64,000 bases of DNA from Simmondsia chinensis (GCA_018398585.1 JAGTTD010000015.1:8871001-8935000), one strand, 5' to 3'; shown: positions 12,181 to 23,124, counted from the stretch's first letter. Notes: generated from the letters alone by a model not told the origin. Numbers and translations are program-made.

Positions 12181-12521
12181 TGTCATAACCGTGAAGGATT
12201 TTATGCATATTTAATTGATTTTAGCTATGTAATTCTCATTTGGATTTAAATTGCAACTCTGGCGGGAAAAGCATGTAAGGTTGTTAGCGACTAAGTGGTC
12301 TTTTGGCGGGAAATGCTTGTAATGGGTTTTTAAGCTTGTTTTTCATTCTTAGTATTGGCCTTCTATTTTGCTTAGTATAAATGAGCAAATATCTTGTAAT
12401 TGGAAGGCATTCAAATAAAATTGATCTTCTTCTGTCCCTTAACCCTAATTTTTTCTCTGATTCTCATCTCATACGCTTATATCTTAAGTTTATGATTCAA
12501 GTTTGATCTTGAATCATAACA
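12181..12521 (+). repeat. 3' LTR of the chromovirus
   Basis: Begins TGTCATAACCGTG and ends AATCATAACA. It pairs with 7269-7628 and is slightly shorter because of small deletions, including a CT-rich segment near the end. Confidence 0.85.
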
Positions 12522-13714
12522 ATTGGCGACTGAAGGTGGTGGTGGAACTAAGGATGCTAGCCAGCCTCTAAGGCCTGCTGGGGTTGGGCCGAAGCCTAGT
12601 CTGGTCGTTGGTAGGAAGAAAGATGGTGTTTTGCTGGCTATTGGGCCTGATTGCGCTGGTTTATTTGGGCACAGTAGTGGGCTTAGAGAGGTTGTTGGGC
12701 TTGTTGGCTGTGGGGCTGGTGATGGGCTTTCATTTGGGTCGCAGGTGTCTATCCTAATGTCGTTCCTGTTCATGGGGCTAGGTCCTCAAGCACTGGCCCC
12801 TTTACTGTTGGGCCAGTTTTGGCTCCTTTGAGCCAACCCCTACTAGCGTGCTCGTTTCCTCTACTAGACAGCTATGCCCAGCCCATTCCATTACCGAGCA
12901 ACAAAATGGCACTGGTTCTCTCACGACCCACCCAGGGACGGACTTGGTGCTTCCCCTTGGGCAGGCTACGATGGTTTCTAAGCCCAGGCCCGATTTTGAC
13001 TCTAGCCTTAGGGTGACTTCCGACTTGTCTTCTCGTCAGTGCTCATCATCCTCTTCTCTAGTGCTGCCAAATTCTACACCTGGGCTCTGGGCTAGGGGGT
13101 TGTTTGCTCTGCTTCTTGGTCTCATCCTATGGACCTGTTAGGTCTCTCTAATTTTTGGGTTTCGGCTATCTCGTCTCCCCCGAGAATAGAGGACTCGAGT
13201 CATCCTGTCTTTCCTTTGGAGATTATTAAATCTCAGGATGCTTTGGTTGGCACCGCTGAAACAGGACTTTGTACACTAAACTAGGAAGCTAGTGTGCCGA
13301 GCATTGCTACGCTAAACCTATTTGCTTGATTTTCTGACTGCGATAATGTGGTGTCCTCCTCTTCTAGTTATATCGCTCGCCCTCACATTGAAGCCCCAGA
13401 TACTTCTTTGGGGATCATTGAGCCTGAGCCTCATGTTCTAACTCAGGAGGTCAGTATCACAAGTGAACAGCCTTCTTCTCATTGCTTGCATCCTGTTGAT
13501 TGCAGAATGACAAGAGTTACCACCCGAGCTGCTGTCAGAGGTCGAGCTCCATCCACTTCATGATATTTTTCTTTTTCCTTTTTTTCCCCTTTCCTTTTGC
13601 ATTTATGCATTTTTTTTCCCCTTTCCTGTTGTCTTGGGATGTGCCTCTGGTCTACCTGTATCTCCTCTCTTTCAGTAAAAAAAAATCTCATTGACTTACC
13701 AAACCAAAAAAAAA
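12522..13714 (+). pseudogene. LINE ORF1-like protein, 3' part, with 3' UTR and poly-A tail
   Basis: The sequence interrupted at 7268 resumes as a Gly/Pro-rich linker (ATEGGGGTKDASQP, from about 12528). It runs through Ser/Leu-rich low-complexity sequence to a basic end, TRVTTRAAVRGRAPSTS, with a stop at 13561-13563. A CT-rich 3' UTR follows and ends TTGACTTACCAAACC plus A9 (about 13691-13714), close to the tail of the ORF2 fragment at 5333-5347. There is no ORF2 between ORF1 and the tail. Stops and frameshifts are present (for example near 13140 and 13327). Confidence 0.65.
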
Positions 13715-14390
13715 TATTGTTTGAGATGTCATACATGTTTCACTCCACAGACACATTTCTTTCGATAAGTATCAATAAGGGTCGAGATATAAAGATATAT
13801 ATATATATATATATACACACACATTTGATTTCTCTGGGATGAACTGCAAACAAGTCAATGATTATATCCACTTCTCTATCTATGATTCTATTTACCACCT
13901 AGCCCGATTTTTCCTGTGAAATCTTTTAAACCAGTCCATCTAGCAGCTAGAGTTGTATGTATTATACAATCAAAAATCAAACGACCTATATAATTCTGTA
14001 GAGTGTGTTCCACATGTGACTCTAATAGAAAGAAAACTTCTAGTGCAGTTGTGACGAAAAAGAGATTGGCATACAAGGGAAATAACTACCCTGGAACCCA
14101 TTTCTCCAATATTGGATTTCTTGGACTTTTTTTCTGATAGTTAGAGACATGGTCGTAGTACAAAATAGGCATATCGTGAAGATAGGCCATAGAAAACCCA
14201 CAAAAAAGTGAGAATCAAGAAACAAAAACAAAAATAGCCAAAAAATATAAAAAAACAATACAAAACAAAATCATACAGGCAGCTAAAAACAAACAACATT
14301 ACATGGAAACATCAACATATGATTAGACAAGCAAGGAATAGTAGGAAACGGCCAACCGCATAATTAAATTTTTGAAAATATTTATATTTA
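13715..14390. other. Non-coding stretch with a (TA)n(CA)n microsatellite
   Basis: A (TA)n tract followed by (CA)n lies at about 13793-13823. No coding similarity is seen; the frames here are short and AT-driven. Confidence 0.5.
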
Positions 14391-14493
14391 GTTCAACCTT
14401 TTGTCTAATATAAAAGCTCGATAAATATGTCCAAGAGGTGTCTCACATCTTGGACATATTCATGGACCTATAATATAAGAAAAAAGGTTGAAC
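14391..14493. repeat. Imperfect hairpin of about 103 bp
   Basis: The left arm (GTTCAACCTTTTGTCTAATA...ATGTCCAAGA, 14391-14435) and right arm (TCTTGGACATATTC...GGTTGAAC, 14448-14493) are reverse complements with a few mismatches, around a loop of about 12 nt. Pairing extends weakly outward. The form fits a small MITE or a pre-miRNA-like foldback; the sequence alone does not decide. Confidence 0.7.
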
Positions 14494-14949
14494 TGAATTT
14501 GAATCTTTTAAATGCTTAAGCATATTTTAGATTATGGTACCATATTATTATGCATTTTAAGTGTCTCATTTTAATTTCTCTACTTCTAGTGACTTCGCAA
14601 AATGCTTCAATGTCATTCATGATCTCTATTTCAATTCAGATTTGCAAGGAAATCTATGGATGAGATCACATAAAAACATCTAGTATAGTTGCACATAAAG
14701 TGAATTCCAATAAATTCGTAAAATAAAATTGTATTATTAATAATATCTAAATCTATAATATAGTCTATTTATTTTTAGAAAACTTAAATAAAAATATTAT
14801 TGTTATCTAAATAGAAATTATTTCTATTTAGATATGAAATTCATTATTAAATATCAACGACATTTTAAACTTATATTTATAAATTAAAAAAATTAGCTAG
14901 ATCAAGTACATTAGTGAAATATTGATGTCATATCAAGGCACCGTACTAG
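14494..14949. other. AT-rich non-coding stretch
   Basis: Very AT-rich, no ORF or repeat partner seen. It contains a short inverted pair around ATCTAAATAGAAATTATTTCTATTTAGAT (about 14806-14834), a local foldback. Confidence 0.4.
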
Positions 14950-14964
14950 GCTATCCCCATCCAT

Positions 14965-15060
14965 GCCCCATTTTTTGAAGCCCCATTTTTGACACATTAT
15001 CAAAAATAGGGCTTCATTAAAAAATGGGGCTTACCTCCTTCATCCAAGCCCCATTTTTTA
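14965..15060. repeat. Subterminal foldback of the Harbinger element
   Basis: GCCCCATTTTTTGAAGCCCC (from 14965) pairs with the reverse-complement arm ending ATGGGGC at 15030, around a loop of about 8 nt. A third copy, GCCCCATTTTTTA, lies at 15048-15060. Subterminal repeats of this kind are where Harbinger proteins bind; here that role is inferred. Confidence 0.65.
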
Positions 15061-15223
15061 AACAATTTTTAACCATAATTTGATACTTTTTTGTTATTTT
15101 AATAAAGAAATATTATTTATACTAATTGAATTATTTCAAGATCAAGACAAAAATACATTAAAAGATAGAAACCAAAAATACATTTAAAATAAACATGATT
15201 TAAAAAAAAATGAACTACATTAT

Positions 15224-16519
15224 CTAATTTTTGATGCGCCACAAATGCTCAATTAAGTATGTTTGTAGTTGATCGTGTTTAGAACTGTCACAAACTCTAA
15301 TATTGTTTTGTCGGTATGTTTCATATTCAGCTAAAACATCATGTAAGATTCCAGCATCCACGTTATTGGTATCCACCTGATCGAACAAATGGTCGAGTAA
15401 ACGGTACGAGCCTCATTTGTCCTCGATAATCATGTTATGCAATATGATGCAAGCTCGTATTATATCACTTAGTGTTTTTATGTCATAAAATTGTGCAGAA
15501 CTAGCTACAATTACAAATCGACTTTTGAGTACCCTAAACGCTCTCTCGACATCCTTCCCGTAGTATTCCTGAGCCTGTGTGAAATTCTCGCATTTTTCTG
15601 CCTATGGATAAGGGATTTATTTCAGAAACGGTGCCCATGGCGGGTAAATACCATTCGAAGGTAGTATCCCATATCGTAATCGTGGCCATTTATTGAATAT
15701 CGCACAAGAGGAGCCCGTCCTTCGTAAATGTCATCAAAAAGTGGTGATCGATCCAAGAAATTTATATCTTTACACGTACTAGGAAGGCCAAAAAAGGCAT
15801 GCCATATCCATAAGTCATATGAAGCAACGACTTCTAGGATTATTGTTGGAACCCGTTGATCTCCACGAGCATACTATTTTTTCCATGCTATAGGACAATA
15901 TTTCCATTTCCAAGGCATGCAATCAACGATGCCCATCATACCTAGAAAACCACGCATCGCCCTATACTAGAGATGCCGTTGGATGTCGTTAGGATTTTGT
16001 CATCTCATATATTAATCTTAGAATATCTCTATTGCACCACGAATGAATTTCTTCAGTGGCAGAACAACAGTTGATTCGTACATATCCATCCACAACGTCC
16101 GTTGTGACTCTGTATATGAGTAGAAGCGTTGTAGCTGTGCACTTTCGAAAAGCTGATAGACCGTTTCCACCTTAGCATCTTTCTTTTGTTTGAAGTAGGG
16201 GTCATGACCTTCAAGTGCGTTCACAATATGAAGGAATACGTGCCTCCGCATGCGAAACTACCTATGGAATTAAGTTTCATTGTACACTGGATTTGGGCCA
16301 AAGTAGTTGGAGTAGAGACGAGTGTGGCCTTCTTCTTGTCCTCTTTCTATGCGAGTCCTTCCCGAAACCTCATGTTGGATGATGAGCTTCCAAGAGCTTG
16401 TTGTCCACGTGGTTCATTCAAATTGAGCAACTCCAGCATCTTTTTTTATAATCGTCCTTCATCAACTCAGTTATGATATCATGGAGGATGAAATGGTCGG
16501 AGTTGGGGTTTTCAGACAT
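15224..16519 (-). pseudogene. PIF/Harbinger transposase (plant transposon protein family)
   Basis: ATG at 16519, stop near 15224, about 430 codons as expected for the family. Matches in shifting frames: RFYSYTESQRTLWMDMYEST (about 16058-16117), MRGFLGMMGIVDCMPWKWKY (about 15905-15960, holding the first catalytic Asp), YARGDQRVPTIILEVVASYD, WIWHAFFGLPS, a DINFLDRSPLFDDI block and the KDVERAFRVLKSRF block (about 15515-15560) carrying the Glu. The C-terminus ends LWRIKN. There are several stops and frameshifts, so it is inactive. Intact homologues cut and join at TTA/TAA sites together with the neighbouring SANT-domain protein. Confidence 0.8.
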
Positions 16520-16879
16520 GTTGAGATGTGGCAATGCGAAAGTAGAATTGTAAACTGGATGTCGAGCTTAATAGAGTATGAAATTGGAGCATAAAAGTAG
16601 AGTGTAATATTGATATATGAAGAATGTAGTGAAAAATGAGAGAATGGTGTGTTGGTATATATAGGCAAGATTCCAACTGTCAGTTTTGCAACGACTAGTT
16701 TCTCTATAGGTGAATTTCAAAAAAAATATCTTTTTGTAAGATAAACATAAAAAAGATTATATATAAATAAAAAAATTGACACTTCAAACAAAAAGTAATT
16801 CATTTAAAATAAACAGTTTGTTTCGAATACAAGTTCATAGCATACTACAAGAAAAACGAGAAGAGATAAATTGGACACA

Positions 16880-17972
16880 TCATTGGTTTTGTCGTCGCAA
16901 TATCTCTGCCTATTTTTGAAGAAAATATTGTTTTAGATCATTAGGTAAATTTGATAGATCCATAGTTAATATACTCATATCATTTATCTCATTTCGCGAT
17001 GATGTCATCTCGTATTAAGTTCATAGCATTTTGCATGATATCCATTTTTTCCCTTTCCATAAGGCGCAACTCATGAGGTTCTCATTCAACATTCGCACCT
17101 GAACCGCTATTGCTGCCAAAAGCCACTGCCTTTGCTTTTCTTTTGGCAGCATCCTACCAATTGGTCAATGAACAAGAGAAACATCATTTTCACTGCCGGA
17201 AATTGTAGGATTGGAGGATGACGTGTATTTTCAAGAAGCATCCATTTTGTATGCTTGGAGCTCTTAGCAGGGGTGACTGTTTTATAACTACGCCACTTTA
17301 GTTGGTTCCTCAACATTCGCCATGCATAATCAAAGCTCCATTTTTGCCTGTGCATAGTGGAGTACAAATGGCCAACTTCGGAAATTTTATCATTTTTGAC
17401 TTCCCGCTTTCGTGCAGGGAAAAAAGTCTTTCATAGCATGCAGATAATTTAATACAGGCCGGACTTAATTTTTTCCACCGATGTGTAAGCATATTGGGGT
17501 TTTGGCTTGACAAATGCTACCGGTTATCTTTGTAGTAGTGGCAAATCCTATCCCACATCTTTTGATGTGTTTGATCAATACCGATGATAGGATCAATTAA
17601 TACGGTTAACCATGCACTGATTAACAGTTGGTCCTCCAGGATCTTCCATCCAATCCCCATGTCCAGACATAGGTAAAGTCTCAGCACCACTTCGTCATCT
17701 TCGCCTATGGTGGGAGGAATTTCTGGTTGTGAAAAATTTTCATTTGTAGATGGACTTGGTTGATATTGGAAGGAAGGACTTGGATTTTGTTGATATGAAT
17801 GGAAAGATGAATTATAATTAATAGCTAGGTATTGATACGATGGCAAAGGAATTTGAAAAGAAAATGGGTTATAAAATTCGGATGAAACATTCTAAAAATT
17901 GGGAGAATTATCTGGATTTTGGGAAGGAAAGTATTGAGAGAATTGATTAAAATTAAGAAAATTGGGATCCAT
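16880..17972 (-). pseudogene. Harbinger ORF1: SANT/trihelix-like protein with NAM-associated C-terminus
   Basis: ATG at 17972 opens an Asn/Gln/Phe/Ser-rich N-terminus (MDPNFLNFNQFSQYFPSQN). The SANT-like part reads LLISAWLTVLIDPIIGIDQ, then MWDRICHYYKDN and LTHRWKKLSPACIKL (about 17420-17680). A basic AAKRKAKA patch and a C-terminal MDLSNLPNDLKQYFLQK helix (about 16905-16960) recall the NAM-associated domain. Stops at about 17892 and elsewhere, plus frameshifts near 17360 and 17515, break the gene. Known role in relatives: binds transposon ends and brings the transposase into the nucleus. Confidence 0.7.
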
Positions 17973-18215
17973 TTTTGAACATTAACTTGGTAAACAAACT
18001 AGAGGTATGAGAAGTGAAATTTTGCTATGTAAAATTTAACAAAATTTGGGATGTATTTATAGATAAAATATATGGTATTTTATTAAATAAAAAAATAAAA
18101 TCTTTCCCCAACGGCTACGTAGTTGTTTGGTTTAATTTAAAAAAAGCCTGCACATGCAGGTTAACATTACAACCAAAATAATTAAAAATAAAACGCAACA
18201 CTTAACACTTAAAAC

Positions 18216-18236
18216 AAAAAAAAAAAAAAAAAAAAA
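18216..18236. repeat. Poly-A run
   Basis: Twenty-one A at the right-hand side of the Harbinger element. No retroposon body could be recognised to its left. Confidence 0.8.
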
Positions 18237-18239
18237 GGT

Positions 18240-18530
18240 GGATAGGGAGCCCAATTTATGATCCCTTTTGAGTGCCCCAAATGGAACAAGCTTTAGTCCA
18301 TGGATGTCATTACAAAACCAATCAAACATAGCGAAGATGAAAATCATTGAAGTATCAAAAAAATAACACCACTGTTTACATGGAAATCCTCTCTGAACTA
18401 GAACAAGAAAACCTCAGGACCTAAACCAATCCCTCATCCGTTATGAAAGTCAAAGATTAAAATTTCTAGTTGAAGCTCCAAACCCCATGTACACCCATTA
18501 ACCTCATCAATCATCAATGTAATTGTTGCA
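18240..18530. other. Unassigned non-coding sequence
   Basis: Short AT-rich sequence between the Harbinger element and the minisatellite. No feature recognised. Confidence 0.4.
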
Positions 18531-18616
18531 CGCTAAGTCACCACTCCTCTCAAAATGTAACTGCTACACGACGAGTCACCAACCCTCCTCTATGTAGCTT
18601 TTGCACAATGATGCAG
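18531..18616 (+). repeat. Minisatellite block 1 (about 37-bp unit)
   Basis: Two units of the pattern GAGTCACCAACCCTCCT followed by TATGTAGCTTxTGCA. The same unit recurs about four times at 19165-19310, so the array is split. Confidence 0.7.
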
Positions 18617-18699
18617 CTAATATCTTAGCGGGTTGGCACTGACAAGATGGGTTACGTGGTGGGATTGGCAAAATGTGGAAAGGGGTGAATTAGATGGAG

Positions 18700-19160
18700 G
18701 AATTTAACTTCAATCCAGAAAATTTAGTTTATATTTGTAGGATTTATTATTTATTTTTTATTTATCACTTTTAATTTTAGTCTTTTGTTCTAGGTCAAAG
18801 AGCTCCTCTATTTTAAGATGAGCACACGGATTGACATATAAGGCCACAAGGATTACGAGATGAGCATGCCAATAGCTAATATCCATCGTTGATCTTTAGA
18901 CAGAAATTTTATTTTAAATTTTTATGTATTTTGTTTATTTTGGGTCTAGCTAGAAAAGCTCCTTTATTTAAAGATAGGACCCTTTAGGGTTTTGATTTAT
19001 TTAATTTTGCTTAGATTTTATCTTTTGTTTATATGTTTCTCTCTATTCTCGAATTGTAAGAATTAGGGTCAAATTCTTCCCCTTTGTTCTTAATTGTTTC
19101 AGCAATAGGAATTTCAATGATTGAACATTCCATTCCTAATTTCCTTCTTGTATGAGCAGC
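18700..19160 (+). repeat. Probable solo LTR or LTR fragment
   Basis: Lies between the two minisatellite blocks. It has two related segments (GTCTTTTGTTCTAGGTCAAAG and GGGTCTAGCTAGAAAAG, each followed by GCTCCT and TTTA), T-rich tracts and a leader-like CTCTCTATTCTCGAATTG. This fits an LTR with an internal duplication, but no termini or partner were found. Confidence 0.3.
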
Positions 19161-19164
19161 ATCA

Positions 19165-19312
19165 CACAGTGAGACACCTACCTTCTTTAATGTAACTACT
19201 GAACGGCAACTCACCAACCCTCCTTAATGTAGCTTCTGCATGACGAGTCACCAACCTTCTTCAATGTAAGTACTGCATGGTGGGTCACTAATCCTTCTCA
19301 ATATAGCTTTAG
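19165..19312 (+). repeat. Minisatellite block 2 (about 37-bp unit, four copies)
   Basis: Four imperfect units with ACTCACCAACCCTCCTTAAT, then GTAGCTTCTGCATGAC or close variants. They are the same as the units at 18531-18616. Confidence 0.75.
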
Positions 19313-19572
19313 ATAAAGAAAGTTACAAACTCTATGCACAACTCTCAACCACAAAAGCTCTCAAATCATCTCTTTTCCCCTACCCAGGTACCCCTAGGAT
19401 ATGCTTTACAATTTACTCTCAAACACCTTACAACTTTCCTCTCCTTTTTCTCGCACCTCTTAAACATACCCTCAACCCCTATTTTTAATTGAGCTATCCA
19501 ATCATAATCACAATTAAATCTCAATTAGACCAGGTAACTGAATCATATTAATTATCAACTCAATCATATAAA

Positions 19573-19611
<39 letters not shown>

Positions 19612-20326
19612 GTTGTTGTTGTTGTTGTTGTTGTTGTTATTATTATTATATATTTATTTATTTGTTAGAAAATTATGTATTTTATTGATTTAAAAATTAC
19701 GTATTCATTATATTATTTTCGTATAAAACTAATTTTTTACAATTGAGAAAAGAAGTTTATTTTTATTTTAAAATACTCAAATGCCAAAATATAAGAGATG
19801 TTAAAAATTATTCAAAAGCATTGACCAGCTTGTTTAGTGACTTTGTCGAAATTTATTGAAAAAAATTCAAGAGCATTGAAATTGCAATTAACGGCATAAG
19901 CGCTTCTCACTGTTGAAATTTATTCAATTGACCAAAATTAATTTGTAAATACTTTACCTTTTGTCTATATAAAGTTGTGACTATGATGAGACAAAATGCA
20001 CAACATGAAATATTTCCATTCTTTAAATCTCTTATACTCATTGAAAAAATAGTGAATTCGGTAATTATAGTTCGAGAATATTTCATTACTGCACAGATAG
20101 AGATCCAACATGTTGTTGAATCTTAGGAAAGGAGTGCATTCAAGTTCAATAGAAATACTCGTACAAGAGGGTCATTTCCTTTGTAAAGAAAGTGCCGTCA
20201 CGTGCCTCAACCTAATATATTTATGGAAATTATTCTTTTTTTTTTTTACTATTGTTCTATTGTATTTTCAATTATGTGAATTATTCATATTTTGATGTTA
20301 GTTCTTTATTAATATATTGTTTGTAA
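19313..20326. other. AT-rich non-coding stretch with compound microsatellite
   Basis: A long (ATT)n(GTT)n(ATT)n tract at 19573-19649 sits in AT-rich sequence. TCTATATAAAG at about 19963 is a TATA-like motif, but no gene or LTR could be tied to it. Confidence 0.45.
19573..19649. repeat. Compound (ATT)n(GTT)n(ATT)n microsatellite
   Basis: About 13 ATT units, about 9 TTG units, then a few more ATT units. Confidence 0.95.
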
Positions 20327-21264
20327 TGTAGAAAAATAACCAAAAATTAACGCAATTTGCTCAGTACAATTTTATTCACCTAGTAGAAGTAAAATACAAC
20401 ACCATTCGCCCAGCAGAGGTAAAAATAACACTATTCACCTAGCATGGGTAAAAGGCAACGTTATTCGCCCAGTAGGAGAAAATCAACACAATTCGTCCAG
20501 TGGAGGTGAAAATAATTTTATTCGCCCAGTAGAGGTAAAAAGCAACGTTATTCGTCCAGTAGAAGTAAAAGACAACACTATTCGCCCAGTAAAGGTGAAA
20601 ATAATATTATTCGCCCAGTAGAGGGTAAAGACAACGTTATATGCCCAGCATGAGAAAATCAACACAATTCGCCCATTAGAAGTAAAAAAAACAACATTAT
20701 TCGCCTAGTAGGGGTAAAAGGCAACGTTATTCGCCCAGTAGGAGAAAATTAACACAATTCGCCTAGTAGAGGTAAAAATAACATTATTCGCTCAGTAGGG
20801 GTAAAGGGCAACGTTATTCACCCAATAGGAGAAAATTAACACAATTCGCCCATTAGAAGTAAAAAAAACAACATTATACGCCTAGTAGGGGTAGAAGGTA
20901 ACGTTATTCGCCCAGTACGAGAAAATCAACACAATTCGCCCAGTAGAAGTAAAAACAACATTATTGGCCCAGTAGGGATAAAAAGCCACGTTATTCACCC
21001 AGTAGGAGTAGCCATTAATGCTATACGCCCTGCAAAACTCCACCCTATCCCTCTACACGTCTTTTAAGATGGGCCCTAAAAAGAATAACAAAAACTTAAT
21101 TTGTAAGAAAAGAAAAAGGGCACTTATCCAAACATTAAAAATATCATCCTGCCACTATAAATAAAGAAAAGGGACGGAAAAAACAAGGGGATAACAGGGA
21201 TCTCGATAATCTTTAAGTAGCTTGAGTTTAGCTTCTTCCCAAACACCTACTAAATACCATAAAC
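20327..21264 (+). repeat. 5' LTR of the Tat element
   Basis: Begins TGTAGAAAAATAACC and ends TACCATAAACA. The first two thirds are a minisatellite (about 20380-21020). The last 240 bp (GTCTTTTAAGATGGGCCC, then ATAACAGGGATCTCGATAATC) match 33914-34133. Confidence 0.8.
20380..21020 (+). repeat. LTR-embedded minisatellite, ATTCGCCCAGTAG unit
   Basis: Units of about 28-30 bp, ATTCGCCCAGTAG plus one of three tails: GAGAAAATCAACACA, AGGTAAAAACAACATT or GGGTAAAAGGCAACGTT. The tails tend to alternate in order, giving a higher-order period near 88 bp. More than 20 units are present. Confidence 0.85.
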
Positions 21265-21267
21265 ATA

Positions 21268-21285
21268 ATTGGTGCCTCTATGGGA
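21268..21285 (+). promoter_or_regulatory. Probable primer-binding site of the Tat element
   Basis: ATTGGTGCCTCTATGGGA follows the 5' LTR by three bases. Its position and TTGGTGCC start fit the primer site of Tat-type elements. I have not assigned the tRNA. Confidence 0.6.
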
Positions 21286-22700
21286 AAGTCACGATATGAC
21301 CAAATTATCGAGATCCCCGGATCCCCCAACTCAAGATAGTGAAACTGAACATGTTCCAAAAAACCAATTTCAAAATATACAAATAGTTTTAGAACAACTT
21401 GTGGAAAAATTAACAAGGCAAAGGCCTGAAGATAATTCGAGCCCTAAATATATAAAGTTACCGGGGGATGAGGATGATTATACTCACGAACCTTAGCAAA
21501 AAGAAAAATCTGAAAGAAGAAAAGTTCGACACCGTGAACCCGATCGTGATAACAGAAATTCAGTTAGCATATAGATAGACCAGGACAGCATGGAGGACAA
21601 ATCTACGACCCACATCAACAATAAACGTAAAAGCAGGCCAGATTTTACTCTAGTATCTATTCAATTCCCGAAGTCCTGAGTATGTACTCTCCTTTTTCAT
21701 TAAGAATTCTTTCTTTTCCGGCAGAAAAAGTTAAGGTTCCCAATATAGACCTCTTTGAAGATCTCAAGATCCCGAAGACCATCTGTCAAGTTTTAAGTCC
21801 AGGATGTATATACAAAATGCTTCAAAGGAAGTGTGGAGTAAATGCTTTCTAGCCACCTTAAAGGGAGTGGCTCAATCTTGGTTTTCTTCCTTACCTTCCG
21901 GTTCAATCGATGGCTTTGCCCAATTAGCAGAGCGTTTCTCTAAGCACTTTGTAAGTAATAAAAGGAGGAGAAAGACGGTTGCACAGTTGATACAGTTACA
22001 ACAAAAAGAATCCGAAACATTGAGAGACTACATTAGGCGATTTATTAGAGAAATGATAGATATGCTAGGGTTAGCTAACGAACCTGCCATTGGCACCTTC
22101 ATCAACAGACTTAAACATTCTGACTTTAAATTTTCCCTAGCTAAGAGACAACCAGAAACCATTGACGAGCTATGAAGCAAAACCAATAAATACATATCAA
22201 CCGAAGATGTTATGACAGCGATAGGAAGGATGCGACTAGGAGTCACTGGAAGGCCACAAGAAAAAATCAAAAACGTCTCATTCGACGAGGCCAAGGATGT
22301 CAGAGGCGACTTTGAAACCAAAAATACAAGTGCGAAGACCTGCGGGGCGTTTTGCTTATGAGATACAGGAAAATGCGACGCGTTGACCTTTTCCTTTTAA
22401 GAGAACATCCTACAGGTCAAAAGCATCTTTCAATGCACAAACTAAGTCAAAATGGTGTAATTACCATCAATTTTATGGCCATACCACGGAAGAATTCCAG
22501 GCAAGGAAAAAACTAACCTAGAATAGTCAAGCTCAGTTGGCTAACCCAAGTACACACTCAAAGGAACTAGACAGTAAAGCATTAATACCTATACCTCAGA
22601 GAGAATTGATAGAACAACCTAAGAAAACGATTGCCATGTTATCTCGAACTTTACATCTGAGTAAATCTTGCTTGTCCAAACCAGAAAAAGAATGAGTAAA
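21284..22700 (+). pseudogene. Tat gag, broken
   Basis: The N-terminal part is hydrophilic (SPKYIKLPGDEDDY near 21440). The capsid domain is clearest at 21804-22175: WSKCFLATLKGVAQSWFSSL, then FAQLAERFSKHFVSNKRR and the TLRDYIRRFIREM helix, a Retrotrans_gag match. A knuckle-like segment (CNYHQFYGHTTEEF, about 22460-22500) has lost its last Cys. Stops at 21497 and 22173 and several shifts prevent a full product. Confidence 0.8.
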
Positions 22701-22716
22701 AGGAATCTGACCTCTG

Positions 22717-23124
22717 TTGGAAATCACATTTAATGATGAAGACTTGAGTGATGTTTACGTCCCACTTGATGATTCACTGGTTATCACTCTTGAAATGGAG
22801 CACGACTGTGTACATTGGGTGTTAGTTGATCAAGAAAGTGCGGTAAACATAATTTTCTACCAGTGTTTTAAACAAATGGAAATGTCGGATAATAAAGTTT
22901 CTCTGGTTCACTACCCTGTAGTAGGTTTCATTGGGGAAGCGGTCAAACCATTAGGAGCAGTTGCTATGAATGTTGTATTCCGAGGGCAAAGAGCTACTAT
23001 GAAAACTAGGATGGAATTCCTGGTTATAGATTTACACTCTCCCTACAACTTGATACTTGGTCTACCTGCTTTAAATTACATACGAGCCGTAATCTCTACC
23101 TATCACCTGCTGATGAAATTTTAA
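22717..23124 (+). pseudogene. Tat aspartic protease region
   Basis: Open for 135 codons. VLVDQESAVNI (about 22820-22852) stands where active enzymes have D-[TNS]-G-S, so the catalytic triad is altered. SPYNLILGLPALNYIRAVIS is the conserved C-terminal block. The family product cleaves the gag-pol polyprotein. Confidence 0.75.

Larger units (their letters stand above)
7269..12521 (+). mobile_element. Complete but decayed Ty3/gypsy chromovirus (Reina-like)
   Basis: A 5.25-kb LTR element has paired LTRs (7269-7628 and 12181-12521), an initiator tRNA-Met primer site directly after the 5' LTR, and gag, protease, RT, RNase H, integrase and a chromodomain-like C-terminus in the normal gypsy order. 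Probable 5-bp target duplication: GTTGG (7264-7268) and ATTGG (12522-12526), one mismatch. The short LTRs and the C-terminal chromodomain-like region suggest the Reina chromovirus branch (inference). It lies inside LINE ORF1, so it is younger than that LINE. Dozens of stops make it non-functional. Confidence 0.85.
14950..18240 (-). mobile_element. PIF/Harbinger DNA transposon, two-gene, decayed
   Basis: Two adjacent genes on the minus strand, a SANT/NAM-associated protein (16880-17972) and a DDE transposase of the plant transposon protein type (15224-16519), are the diagnostic pair of plant PIF/Harbinger elements. The left end contains a foldback of GCCCCATTTTT blocks. End sequences with related GGCTxxCC and ATCC blocks occur at 14950-14960 and 18240-18258. 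Exact terminal inverted repeats and the expected 3-bp TTA/TAA target duplication could not be fixed, so the boundaries are approximate. Confidence 0.65.
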
